NCBI RefSeq assembly: GCF_018831695.1
Contig: NC_056707.1
Span: 14,950,039-15,014,038 of the forward strand
DNA: 64,000 bases
Source: Puntigrus tetrazona
Taxonomy: Eukaryota > Chordata > Actinopteri > Cypriniformes > Cyprinidae
Direction of reading: 5' to 3'
The position numbers and the translations under genes were made by a program. Of the stretch, positions 13,342 through 25,455 are shown one piece after another; the first letter of the stretch is position 1, and the number at the start of each line of letters is the position of its first letter. A model generated the notes under the pieces. It did not search any database. It was not told where the DNA came from and saw only the letters and a program-made list of their open reading frames with translations.

Positions 13342-14069
13342 TGTGATAGTGTGTGTTCTTGTTTGGCACAAATTCCATTACTCAATCAGAGAACGCGTGT
13401 AGGAGGTTCTACAAGAGGATGTGAGCTATGTAAATATTCACGTTCTGAAATTGTGAATCTGAGTTTACGTGGGGCTCCGTCCTGTTCACATCGAGCTTAC
13501 ACCAATTCTGTAGGTGTTTAGTTGCAGAGTAGCAAGTAAGTTTGCGTTTGTGTGTTCATACCTGGTTTGGTGATCTGAATGTGTGTGTTTATGTGTGTAG
13601 GGGAAGGGGGCTGGAGCGCAAGGCATTGAAAAAGAGGCTGCAGAGAGGCGTCTTAAAGAACCTCTTCACCATTAAGGCTGGAGGATGCGGCCGGCCCCCC
13701 GAGACATGAGGAGTGGGTTATTGTACTGATCATAATACGCTCCACCACCTCCACCCACAGACCTCCAGCCCTCCTCCCTTCCACCTCCGCAAACACTCTT
13801 AACAGACTCACTACATTGTATAACCCACGCTGCTATACATAGTACGACTGCTCTTATTTCCATGTGATGTTCGACGACCAGTAGAATGACTATGAATGAA
13901 AAACCCATAAGCGATCTCCTTATGGCGATGATGGCAGTTGTGTAACTGCAAGTGGTATTTAAGTACGCTATTGAATTCTTATTATTTACAGAAAAACACT
14001 AGTCCTGATATGAAAGCAGGTGGTATTACAAGTGTTAATTTTCTGAAGAGAATGTAGACTGTAATGCTA

Positions 14070-14150
14070 AAGTGTTGCTATGCACCCTTGGTGCTCTAAA
14101 TTGGTTATTAGGGCTATTCGCTTCTTAGGTGTTTTGGGTGGTTTCTTGGA
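14070..14150 (+). repeat. GGTTGCTA-type repeat (family C) fragment
   Basis: GTGTTGCTATGCACCC, GGTGCTCTAAATTGGTTATT and AGGTGTTTTGGGTGGTTTC follow the order seen in the longer cyprinid repeat. Confidence 0.4.
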
Positions 14151-14274
14151 TTTAACAGCAGTGTTTTGGCATGTACAAATAATTGTCAAATTTAGTTGCT
14201 TATTTGATATTAGCTCAAAGTTACCATTTAATAGGTTGGGGTAGTAAGATTTTTTTATTAGGCAAATTAATGCA

Positions 14275-14495
14275 CTCTTAAAAATAAATGTTCTTCACAG
14301 TAATACCACAGAAGAACCGTTTTTGGTTCTACAAAAGGATCTTTAAAGAACCATCACTTTCTTACTTTTTATTATCTGAAGAAGCTTCTTTTGTCACAAA
14401 GAACCTTTTGTGAAACCGAAAGGTTCTTTATGAAACCATTTAGAAAAAATCCTTCTATGGCACCATGAAACCATTATTTTTTGTGTTATGAGTGT
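14275..14495 (+). repeat. MITE-like repeat, family D (AAGAACC type)
   Basis: Starts GCACTCTTAAAAATAAATGT and ends near GTGTTATGAGTGTA, with AGAACCGTTTTTGGTTCTAC, AAGAACCTTTTGTGAAACC and TCCTTCTATGGCACC inside. The terminal CTCTTAAAAATAAA and its inverted counterpart mark it as a small DNA element. Confidence 0.65.
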
Positions 14496-14504
14496 ACTTT
14501 TGTA

Positions 14505-14915
14505 TAGAAAGAATAAATTCAGTTGGTCAAAATTGACAGTAAAGACATTTATAATATTACAAAAGTGTTTTTTTAATAAATAAATGCTGTTTTTCAAAGA
14601 ATCCTAAAAAATGCCTGAAATTGTCCAAAAAAAAAAAAATACTGAAATTCTTTTTGAGGACCATGTGACAAAAAGACTGGACTAATGGCTGCTGATAACT
14701 ACATATTTAATATTGCATAATTACATATTACATTTTAAAGTCTATTACAAAATAGAAAATAGTAGCTTATTTAGCTTAAAACAGTTTTAAACCAAACATT
14801 TTTAAACCAAAAAGTCACAGTAATACTTTGACTTTTTGATCATATAAATGCAGTCTTCTTTCAGACATCTTTCAAAAACATTTAGAAAGTCTTACCAACC
14901 TCAAACAACAGTAGT
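14505..14915 (-). repeat. dispersed repeat, family A, diverged
   Basis: Contains TTGACAGTAAAGACATTTAT, AAGAATCCTAAAAAATG, GACCATGTGACA and ATATAAATGCAGTC blocks. It directly follows a family D repeat (14275-14495), giving a nested or adjacent pair. Confidence 0.65.
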
Positions 14916-15793
14916 GTTTATAATGTATGTATGTACTTTTTATAAGTGTTTACTTGAGTGAGTCACACTTCACTGTTGTAAGCATAAAGGTGAATATTTG
15001 CCCTAAGCATCTGACAGTGCACAGCTCGAGTGTGAAACAGTATTGTTGTTTGCTCATCTGTGTGTGATGTTTTCTTTGGATGGAACTTCTACCTTTCCAG
15101 CAAACAGAGCTACCCTGCAGTCCACAGCTGGTGTGAACGCAGATGGCCCTTAAAAGTTAGCTTTGGACACCTTTAAATGGATTTGCTTGAATGCTGGGGA
15201 CAGCTGTGAGCGTCTTCTTAGCAGGCGTAAGATTTGAGAGGTGGGGCATTATTCTTAACTGTCAATCACATCACAAGCAATTGTGGTTGGATGACAAACA
15301 GGACGTGCGTTACGAATTGGAAGAGCTGCGTTGTTTCTATGTTTGTTTGTAAATTTATACATTTAAATAACGTAGAGGGAATTAACTGGGTTTTCCATAT
15401 AAGCCTGATGTACAACAGAGCTTTTAAGTGTAATTGGTAAAGAGTCACGCTTTGTGTTCTTTCAGACAGTGAAGGGATTTTTGTACAGCAGTGACATTAC
15501 TGACTGTCAAGACTGTCATTGGTCACATGTCAGTGACAAGACTGATTAGAATGGGTTGGGTTCATTAAAAGTGGATTAATGACATGTGAATCAATGTGAC
15601 ATTACCACTACATGACTCGTTAGTCACAATGACCTGTCGCTAGAAAAACACAGAGGCTGGATTTTTCTCTTCTGTGGACAGTCCTCGTTTTTTTCCATCA
15701 CCATGTAATTATTAAAAAATTCTCTATAAATGCTTTTAGACTGTCACTCAAACTGCTATGCAACCAGCTTCAGATCTTGCAAACAGGGAAAGG

Positions 15794-15887
<94 letters not shown>

Positions 15888-18800
15888 TTAGCAGTTTAGG
15901 TTTGTAGCTTTAGATTGCATAATTATGAATTGTCTTTACATTGTCTTTACAAAAGCGAGGACTGATGTATACATGTGCTTTAGTATCAATTTTATCCTAT
16001 TTTAGTATTTAGTAATTGCATTTTTATTTTTTCAGTTTTATTTTTAATTTTTGTTTTTAGATTTTTATTTTTGTTTCAGTTTTAATTTAATAATTTTAGT
16101 ACTTCAAATGAAATTTATTTCAGTGAGTTCCCAGAGCAACATTTTTAAATTTGATTTATAAAACGGTTCCAGTTCTTTGTTATGACTGGCTGAGCTGTGT
16201 TTAAAGCCATTATATAATAATACTCTATAAACACATACCTTTGACCATTACATCAGTATTACATTAGTGCATACCGAGAAACTATGACTTCTTGGGGACT
16301 ATTGCTTTATTAAATGTTTATATATATATTTTCTTTGGGGGGGCTTATTTAATAATAATAGCTCTTAATAACCTGTGTTAACAATACCACTACTAAACTA
16401 GAAATGTCCCCAGTTTTCATTTGGGAAATCTGGTCACACCAACTGCAGACTTCAGACGTGACACACTCTGAGAGGGAGAGAAAGAGACAGAGAGAGCTGT
16501 AAGGCATTGCTGGTCAGAGGCAGTTCATTAGCTTCCTTTTCTGAATTGGAGATGAGGTTGGATTTCCAGTTCCTGTGCAAACTGAAGGCTTGGAGGGAGA
16601 AAATATGAAGTAGGAGCAGCACATACACACGTGCACATTCCTTATTGATCCAGCACAGATCATCAACATTTAAGTCCACCTCTCTCCAGCTAAATCCCTC
16701 TGCGGTGACCACTCCACCCATTCCATACCTCTCGGAGCAATTGAGGTTTTTGTGTCAGGTCTATTTTAAAGCAAGGGCCACTGAGATCACTGCACTTTAA
16801 CTAAAGGGGGAAGGGAAGAGGTGTGCTTGCAGTGGCTGCGGGGTCGGCCCTCTCTTGTGCAGCCAGCCGTTGCAGATTAGAAGTGTGTAGGTAACAGCAG
16901 ATTTCTGTGTATTTAACTTTAGGGATGAAGAAATCATTGTGTTCCTCTGAGTTCTAATCTCTGAATTAAGTAGATAAAAACGTGTAATGGAAAAAACTAA
17001 AAGCAATTGGAATCAACAAAATAATTGGAAGTTTATTTAATGTTTTGTTGTATTTTATTGAAATGTAAATATTAAAGAAAGGATATTGAAATGAAAAAAA
17101 TTACAGCATTCACAAAAAAATCACTTCAATATGAGTATTCTATATATATTGCCCAAACATTATAACACTTTAGTGAGATGGATATACAGAACTTTGCCAG
17201 AGGTCAGACAAATTTGGCAGAGGAACCAAAGCTCAGGAAACCAGACAGGTTTACAAGAAGTTGCAAAACCACGTGAATGAAAAGGAAAAAAAAAACCACA
17301 ATGCCTTTGCTCTAGCTGTAAAGACGCCCCTTTTTCTGAGTTGAAAGCCTGTCACTCTACATCCTGAAACTTCAAACAAAATAGCTTAGCTCTGACTAAA
17401 TGTGTTATGGATGTGTTTACTGATACTAAGCCCTTTAATGCTGTTTTCATAAACTTTGACTCACATTTTTAACTTGGAAAAATGCTGATCAAGAACAGCT
17501 GATCAGGATACAAATATTGTTCAGCTTTGTAGGTGATGGATGTTTTCTTAAAACATTAGTATTAGTGTTTTTCTTAGTATGGCTTCCACTGAACATTGTT
17601 TATTTTTGTGTCATTAAAAAAAAGCCTGTGTCAAGAATGGACTTTGTTCCCTCTTTCCCTTGATTCCTTTTTTCACAACTCATGACCTCTCGCCCCAATA
17701 ACACTGACCAATCAATAAACAAACCTGGCTCATATGGGATTTGAGAATTTGACAATAGTTGTGTTTTATGCAAATATTTGGGCGTTTTAGTACCAGATTT
17801 CCTCCCTTTTCTTGATAATAAACCAACCGACTGACAGACATAATCACGATTTCTCTTGATCCTTCATAAATGTCCAGTATTTATGAGCGAATGGTGCGGA
17901 CTAGGGCAGAATCTCATGGGCTGAGCTGTCTTATCCTCACTGGATCACTGACACAGGATCTCCCACGTGCAGAAATAGCCAGAGCCCAAGGGCAATAAGG
18001 CTGAACTACGGGTGCTTCCGTCAGCCTGTGTTTTGGAAAGTTGGCCTAGTGTTTACAAGAGCCTCAGCGTTCTATTAAAGGTCTCTCACTTCCTATCAGG
18101 TGTGTGAGGCCTAGCGATGGGGGCAATGGGGTAAAATTGATGTACAGTACAGAGTCTTTTGACAGCTGGCCCCAGCATTTGACTCTGCTGATGGGCTTCA
18201 GGGCTTTTTCTGGGTGAGCTGGATTATGCTCTGCGCATCTCGACTGCATTGGCCTGGCCGTAAAACGAGCATTCGAGAGTAGTACTTTCCCTTGTGACCT
18301 CATTTTTTGTTCAGAAGAGTTTATCTGGTCATGTCTTTCAGCACTTCTTCTGTTCATCTCTGAGTCAGAGTACATTTGTCACACTCAGAAAAATAAAGAG
18401 AGCTACAAGACAGCAAATCTGCTTGGTTGGGGGCCCGAGTGAATGACAGGCATTGTTGTGTGGCTGTTTTTAGCCAGAGGAAAATGGCAAAGTGGGCTCC
18501 CTGAGGTGAAGCGCTACCGTCTGGATGCGCAGGGAGGAGAACACACACTCGCATTACTTATCCACAAACTCAGCTGGTACTGAAGCAGCACATCTCTCTA
18601 GAGCTCGAATCAAAAAAGGTCCCAAAAGCGGCCAAAGTCTTAGGGCAGACTTGCCTGCCAAGGAAAATGCGCCTTATGAAATGGAAAGTCTGAAGTCATT
18701 CAGAGTATGCCAGAAAAGATTAACCAAGAAATACAGTCCACATCGAAGTATTAGAAACATTGGGGTTAGAATCCATAATATCCACCAGGAAGAAATGGGA

Positions 18801-20191
18801 ATGTGGGTGTGATTGTATGTGTTTTGTTTTTTTCCTGAAATTCATTTGTTGTTCAGTTTGTATATAGGTAGTTAATGTTTTTTATTTTTTTTTAATTTGC
18901 AAAAAAAATGATGTTCCTCATTAAATGCAGTGCATACTATCAGTACATGACCTTTGACGTGTGAGATGAACTTGCTGATGCTGCACAGTTTTAAAAAATC
19001 ATCATCAAAAGAGTCGGATGGCAGTTCCATAGTAATTATGTCATATAGTATATTCATTTCAGTTATTCTTAATTTATATATAATCTTTTCATAATACAAA
19101 TTGTTCTAAAACTTAATTTTATCAGTTTATGCTGATTAATGGTTGACAGTAGATAGCAAAACCATGTGTGAAAAAAAAAAAAATCTTGATAATGAAATAA
19201 ACTTGTCACATAATTATTCCTCCTTTCTCATTGGTTAAGGAGTTTCTATGTCCAGTATGTCAGTAAAAGGAAAGGTGGTACTTAGCCTGCATGCTCTCTG
19301 CTGGGGACGACAGAGTGCTGACTCATCATATTTGCTGGTTATGGGGCCTCTAAAGAGGGAAGTGAACTTGAACTGAGTTTTGGTTTGCAGACATTGTCTG
19401 GCAGTGGCCAGAGAAAGTCTTATTTTCATTGCATCATGTGGTCATTCTGTATGTAAATACAATTTTTGACTTTAGTGGTTACAGAGTTTTTAGTAGGAAG
19501 ACCAGCAGGATGTAAAGATAAAGAAGAGCAAAAAAGTTTGACTTTGGAATGGAGCGGTCTGTTTGGTTCTCTTGTCTAAGCCTCTTCATTTTTACAAACA
19601 GTTGGTAACACTAGTAGTTTCTAAATTGGTAATTTCATCTTTAATATTTCAAAAACATTTGTTTTTTTGCAACTCAAACGACCAGGTAATCTATTTACAA
19701 TAGCTCAGTGGGGAGCGGCTCTCAATAGCTCTTCTCCTCAGCGTGGAGTCTGATGTTACGTAAAATGCTGTTCTTTTGCTCTGGTTGAGCCTGAGAGGCT
19801 CTCTTGGCATGTTTGAGTTCAGTGTTCTTGTCTGGCTCTTGGCTGAGCTCCAGTGCTTAAATCCCTACCTCCCTCCCCAACCACCTCCTCCTCCTCCTCC
19901 TCTCATCCCCATCCGCATTTCCCCCTTCGGCCCGTGGCAGCAGGACCAGCCTCTGTGCCACAGATGCCCACAGTTGCTCAGGGCTCTCGACATGGGAACA
20001 AAGCATTGGCAGGACCAAGGGAACCCGTCTGTTAGTGTGCTACTCCTCCAGTGCAAAAATCTAAAATTTCAAATATGAAACGCCTCCAAGCAGTAGGATG
20101 ATCATCCTGCTCATCTTTCTTTTCTGCTCATGTTCCAAATGAATTTTGTCTAGTTATTCTGAAGTTTCTTGAATATTTTATGCTTTTATGC
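14916..20191. other. non-coding, no gene recognised
   Basis: AT-rich DNA with the (AT)44 tract. Less AT-rich stretches at 16440-16900, 17880-18700 and 19740-20040 have short open frames without recognisable similarity; a CTC-rich run lies at about 19885-19900. Confidence 0.65.
15797..15884 (+). repeat. (AT)44 microsatellite
   Basis: 88 bases of pure AT. Confidence 0.98.
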
Positions 20192-20450
20192 TTTACGCTC
20201 TTAAAAAAAAAAGTTGCATCACGATGCCATAGAAAAACCTTTTGAAGCTTTCTTCACAAAAGGTTCTTTGTGGAGAAAAAAAAAAGTTGCATCACGATGC
20301 CATAGAAAAAACCTTTAACATTTGAAGAACCTTTCTGTTTCACAAAAGGTTCTTTGTGGAGAAAGAACATTCTTCAGATTATTAAAAAGGTAAGAAAGAG
20401 ATGGTTCTTTAAAGAGCCTGATTGAGAAATGATTCTTTGAGAATCTTGAG
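20192..20450 (-). repeat. MITE-like repeat, family D, with an internal tandem duplication
   Basis: Blocks ATGCCATAGAAAAACC, CACAAAAGGTTCTTTGTGGA and AGATGGTTCTTTAAAG are the inverse of family D. The segment at 20203-20275 is repeated at 20276-20362, each starting with an A run, GTTGCATCACGATGCCATAG and ending AGGTTCTTTGTGGAG. Confidence 0.65.
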
Positions 20451-21306
20451 ATAAATACACATATTGTCATGCTGCACATGTGATGTTATGTGTAAAATTC
20501 ACTTGAAACAAATAAAGTTCTTACATTTTCTTTTTACTTTAGTTAGATAAAATTGTATAAAAAATATAATTTTAATATCCTAACACAAAAACAGTGATTG
20601 ACTTGTCGGTATTGGCCAGAATTTAAAATGTCAGACAAGTTTTATACACCTTGAGCCTCGACAGATTCATATTACTCTAGAAATGCCTCCAAGCCACTTA
20701 AATAGAGGTTCCTCCTGTGCATGGTAACGCCCCTCACATCAATGCCACACTAGGCTTGGCAAGGCAGAAAGTTAAACAATGAGGTATGCAACCGGCTTCA
20801 GGGGCAAGTTGAATGCTCTTTAAATCATTGTGTAGCAAGGTCAGCGTGGGGTCTAGGAAGGTCAGTCTTTTCCACCCAGGCCTGTCACCTCATATTGATC
20901 CGCTCGTCATTCGTCGGGGTCTGCTCTACGATTACGCCCCCCTTGTGCCGTGTCTCCATCGGCACCCACATCCATCGGGGAGTTCTGGAGCTATGGCTGG
21001 GCATTGGAGTGCCAGCCAATCCCCTCCCCTGGCTCCCCCGTCCTCAGCCGGAATCAAATCCCAGGCGGGCCCCCTCCCTGTTGCCCCGTTTCCAGTTGAA
21101 TTGCCCTCATTCTTCTCAGGGAGCCTCTTGGGGGATGGCTCCAGCCGTGCATGGCAATGAGATGCCTGAGCACTCAGCTACTGCACCTCCCATGCTCATA
21201 ACACTCACACCTGGGATCACCATTTCATTTCAGCTTCCTGGTGAAATGGAAAGGTGATCTTAATCTCTCTCTCTCTCTCTCTGCTCTCTTTCCATTTCTT
21301 CAGATG

Positions 21307-21453
21307 TTTAAAGTTATAGTTGCCCAAAAATTCTGTCATCATTTACTCACCCATGTGTCATTTCAGGCAAGTATGACTTTCTTCTGTGAAACAAAAAAGA
21401 AAAACGTCTCAATGAGACCACACAATGAAAGTCAATGGGCTCCATATTTGTTT
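21307..21453 (+). repeat. family B repeat, 5' half
   Basis: Contains TTTAAAGTTATAGTTGCCCA, TTCTGTCATCATTTACTCAC, ATGACTTTCTTCTGTG and GAAAGTCAATGGGCTCC, in the order typical of the family. Confidence 0.65.
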
Positions 21454-22614
21454 TTATTTATTGTATGGATAAAAACAGATAAGACGATAAAACAGATAAA
21501 AAAAGATATAAAAGTATTTCTAAATCTGCATGACAAAAGAAGATATATACTGAAAAATGCATACAGTGATAGTAAATGCAATCCAATTTATGCATAAAAA
21601 CAGATGAAACATTTTTTAAAATAAGAATGTCTTCTCAATCCTGGATGACTGACTTAAAATGTTTTTGACCATACTGCAAAAAAACAAAACCTGTCCAAAC
21701 AATATCATTACATATAAGTCTTAATGTGAAAATGTCTTTGTTGCGGTCTTTAGTGTAATCCACTGACAGCATTCTCAATTAGATAAATCCCACAGATTTT
21801 ATGAGGAATGTTTGCACTGTTTGAAGGAAAACATCTAAAATTAGTCATTGTTACTCTTGCTTCTCGTATCACCTTGGCACTGTTAACTACAGTTGGCGAT
21901 ACACCATTCTCCATCACAACCCTTTGATTAAGTGTTAATCAATTGGAGCTAAGATAGACAAATTGTGCCTAAATGTTAACCTTGTGGTGCTATACTCAAT
22001 TATGCTAATAATCTGTTCATTTGATGGTTAATGAAACAACTGAGACCTTGCTCTTGGTATTGATTTCCCATTTGGAGCTCTCTTAAGGGACAAGGTTAGT
22101 TAGGCAAGAGGTTGGCTCATTTATCTGATCTAATGATCAATGTCTCGGAAAGATATGCTTACACAATGCACATGAGCGTGATGACAGCTCCTTGGACACA
22201 GAAAAATAGCCGGCTGTTGAACAGCGAGTGCCCTGGTCAACTGTGAAACCTCGCATGTCAATCCAGAAGGACAATAACCCTCTAAGCTCCAACTTGAGTT
22301 GCCATGGCAACATTATCTCAGCCCACCACTACCTGCAGCCATTGGACATCCTGATCACAATATCAATCCAATGCACACAGATTAGCTTGGAAGCACGCTT
22401 CGTCAATGACAAGAGCGTAGGGTTAAAATTCACACAGAAATTGTGTTTTTCCTTCAACGGCATGTAAATAAGACTATTCTTAGAAAAGGCAAAAAGCTAT
22501 TGGCTAACATGCATGCTATATACACAGAGCTCTTGTATTTAATTAATGATGGAAACTATCAGGTTGTTTTTGTTTTTTTAAGAATGGTGACAAGACAATA
22601 AATTACAATCAGTA

Positions 22615-22885
22615 AAGCTAAATCATCTTCAGTGTCACATGATCCTTCTGAAAGCATTCCAATATGTTGATTTGATAATGTTTCTTTTCATTAATTTTCT
22701 TTTTCATTAATGTTAACATTTTTTCCGTGTTTCTTAGATAAATAGGTAATATTAATATTTTAGAATGTTATACATTTCTTTATTGTTACTGTTGATAAAT
22801 TTATTGGTTCCTTGCTCAATAAAAGTTAATAAAGTATTTTTTTCAAAAAAAAAAAAAAAAAAAAAAAAAAACTGACCCAAAATAT
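22615..22885 (+). repeat. dispersed repeat, family A, with a poly(A)-like run
   Basis: Contains CAGTGTCACATGATCCTTCT, CCTTGCTCAATAAAAGTTAA and an A run of about 25 at 22846-22870, followed by CTGACCC. The A run lies where other copies have a short A-rich segment, so it looks like local expansion rather than a retrotransposition tail. Confidence 0.65.
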
Positions 22886-24206
22886 TTCATTAATTGTAAT
22901 GTATGAATTTGTATACATTTTTCAAAATTTATAGTATGATTTTTCTAAATTAAGACCAAAACTACTGATTATGACAACATTTTTGCTACATTTTTGTCAA
23001 AGCACAATAACTGTGTAAAAGCGAATACTGCTTGTAAAAGCAAAAAATGTTGATTCATCCGGTGGACTATAGTGTTGTCTCATCTTTGTTTCAGCCCAAG
23101 TGCTGAGTCGAGATCTGGGCCTGATTTCCTGCCGTCTATGCCAGGAGTGAAGTGTAATAGAGATGTTTAAAGCGTATCTGCTTTGCTTGCATTCCATCAT
23201 GTGCTGCTGCTAAAATAATAAGTGCACGGGTTACTTCGGGACACCTCCCTCTGAGCCACAATCACACTGTTGTGATTGGCTCCTTTGTGAGGTTCCCTTT
23301 TCTAACTCCGAAAGCCACACTGACCGTGTTTACAACACTTGTGTGCGGATCGTAGGAGCATCTGTCACATCTAAGAAAGCCATTTTGACAGCAGAGATTT
23401 ATGCTCACTGTTTTTTATCCTCAAGACAAGTCACCTATCTGTCTATTTGTGTGCGAACTTGTCCCTCCCGACAGACGAAACCCAAACAAACATGAGGAAA
23501 CATGAATATTGCATTTCCCAAGATGCTCATGCGTCTATTACTGTGCCTTTATGGTGTTAAACATGGTAAATTGAGTAGACGGGGGAGAGAAACTGTCTCA
23601 GTGGGAGTGCTGGAGCGTCTCATCTCCCCATCATGCAGTGCTCCAAGAGCCATATTAACTTGTAATCAGATTCCACCAGTTCATTAAAGCTGTCTCTTTG
23701 TGCATCCCTTGGATGTTGAGGGAGGTGGCCACTTTTTTCATGTGTGAGAGAGTCTGGTAAAGCAATGCCAACTGTAAAGCACAGAACCGTGACAAGGCTG
23801 GGGTCTTTGTTCCGAGACTCAGATGCCTGAGGGAAGTTTGCACAAAGTCGTGGATTCTGTTAGAAAGTCTTGTCATTCGTGTGAACGTACAAGAAGGGAA
23901 ATGTCAGGAGACTCTGAGACCTTGATTGTGTGCGTGTATGTAGATGCTATGTGCGTGCTACGAGTGAGTGCATGTGTTTGCTAGCACAGCTCTGCCCTAC
24001 AGACATGCAGCAGGTCACCTATTTAATGCTGAATGCTCTTTCCTATCTACAGGCCTCTTTTACACCTGGCATTAATGTGTTTTCAGTAAACTGATCACTA
24101 AATACACTTGAAAAACACATTTAACACATCTTGATAACCAATTATTTCTGCAGCAAGACATTATCATTTGAGTGCATTATATGTGCTTTTAACTGAGCTG
24201 TATGTA

Positions 24207-24333
24207 AGCAATAAGGTAGGAGAAGTCGTGCTGTATTGTGAATAAATCACGACCGAAGGGTGTTGTTAGTGACTGCAACCCCTTCAGCCATGATTTATTC
24301 ACGATACAGTACTTCCTCTCATACCTTATTGCT
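24207..24333. repeat. foldback element with arms of about 45 bases
   Basis: AGCAATAAGGTAGGAGAAGT...GTGAATAAATCACG at the left pairs with ATGATTTATTCACGATACAG...ATACCTTATTGCT at the right. A central segment with AAGGGTGTTG and CAACCCCTTC also pairs weakly. It looks like a small foldback MITE. Confidence 0.65.
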
Positions 24334-25328
24334 TTTATAAAACCACACAATACATAATATTAAAACTAAATAAATATATATTGAAAATGAAGCAAGTTCG
24401 TTAATGCAGTCATTCCGATAAAAAATAGCATCAGTAAACGGCAAGGGAATGTTCCCAACATGTTCACAAAAAGGATAGCTGACATTGTGCTTTTATGAGT
24501 TTCATGTTTATTCCATTTTAATTGAGAATTTAAATCATTTGATTTATTCAAAACATTTTAGCTAAATTTAATTAAAGATGATGAACATGTTTTGTTACAT
24601 GTTACATGTACTATTATAATACCAATATATTATGAATAAATACATTTAAGCAACCTTAAACTGAACCAAAAGGCCTTCGCAAACCTGATTAAAAATTCTT
24701 GTCCAAAATATTGCATGTTAAAAAATCAACCTCTCGTTCATACACTGCTTCTGAAACTATGCTCCGGCATAAATTTGTTTCGGGTTTCATTTTCAACAAC
24801 CAAGCTATCCGATTAAAGACTTCTTTACGTGTTAGAAGCTAGGCTAAGCTATCAACCTGCTAACTGAATGCTAAAGGTAAATATTTAATTTGTTCATTTT
24901 TATTCACAAAATATATAATATGATCTGTAACTATAAATCATCAATATTATTGCTTTTTCGTTTATTTTTAACCAGGCACAGAAAAGAGTAGCCATAACAT
25001 ATTGTCTCACATATTCACATGAAAATATACTTGATTCTGTATTTATTCAGAATTCTCTCAGCACTGACCTGATGTAACTGCTTTTTTACTATGCTACATT
25101 CTGTGTCACTCACTCTTCACAGCCATTTAGGTGTAAACTACCAGCCAAAATACGTCCCAGATTGGTTTGTTTACCCTCAGCCATAAACCTGAACTGTTTA
25201 CTAACTGCATACCGTGGTGACATCATTGCCTGTTGCATTGTAGCCTACGCTATTGTTCAGAGCTTGCTAGGTTTGACTCAATCACGGAAAAGGTGAGAGG
25301 AGTCACACGCAGCAGCTTTCTCATGCCT

Positions 25329-25364
<36 letters not shown>

Positions 25365-25372
25365 GCTCGCAG
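24334..25372. other. non-coding 5' side of the first visible klf12 exon
   Basis: AT-rich to about 25060, then mixed composition leading into the CT tract and the acceptor at 25372. No upstream coding exon is visible. Confidence 0.7.
25331..25363 (+). repeat. (CT)n tract forming the klf12 acceptor polypyrimidine tract
   Basis: Pure CT run ending about 9 bases before the exon at 25373. Confidence 0.95.
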
Positions 25373-25455
25373 ACGCCATCAATAACAGGATGTTAATGCT
25401 AGACGGAATGCCTGCAGTCCGAGTCAAAGCAGAACCTCTGGAATCTGAAAGAGGG
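25373..25455 (+). CDS. klf12: klf12 exon with residues 1-22 from the visible ATG
   Basis: The acceptor CTCGCAG ends at 25372 and the donor GTAAGA starts at 25456. The first 17 bases are open in the ATG frame and translate to a stretch ending A-I-N-N-R, which matches the residues before MLMLDG in human KLF12. The coding frame therefore probably continues into an upstream exon that I could not find. The ATG at 25390 is the earliest start visible here and would itself give a usable protein. The exon ends in phase 0. Confidence 0.9.

Larger units (their letters stand above)
10176..14069. other. non-coding, no gene recognised
   Basis: A less AT-rich block lies at 10264-10900. The rest is AT-rich, with the local direct repeat at 12805/13066. 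A GC-richer segment at 13620-13800 has no coding features. Confidence 0.65.
20451..24206. other. non-coding, candidate conserved block, no gene recognised
   Basis: A GC-richer block at 20640-21260 is open in two plus frames but looks non-coding. A mixed-composition, repeat-free stretch at about 21870-22440 has the look of a conserved regulatory element. Family A and B repeats are also present. Confidence 0.6.

Noticed and set aside
20813..21257. Two overlapping plus-strand frames of 115 and 120 codons in a GC-richer block
   Set aside because: Two frames open together and no recognisable protein features; more likely GC-rich non-coding DNA.
22846..22870. A run of 25 A that might mark a retroposon tail
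   Set aside because: It lies inside a family A copy whose sequence resumes after it, so it is an expanded internal A stretch rather than a terminal tail.
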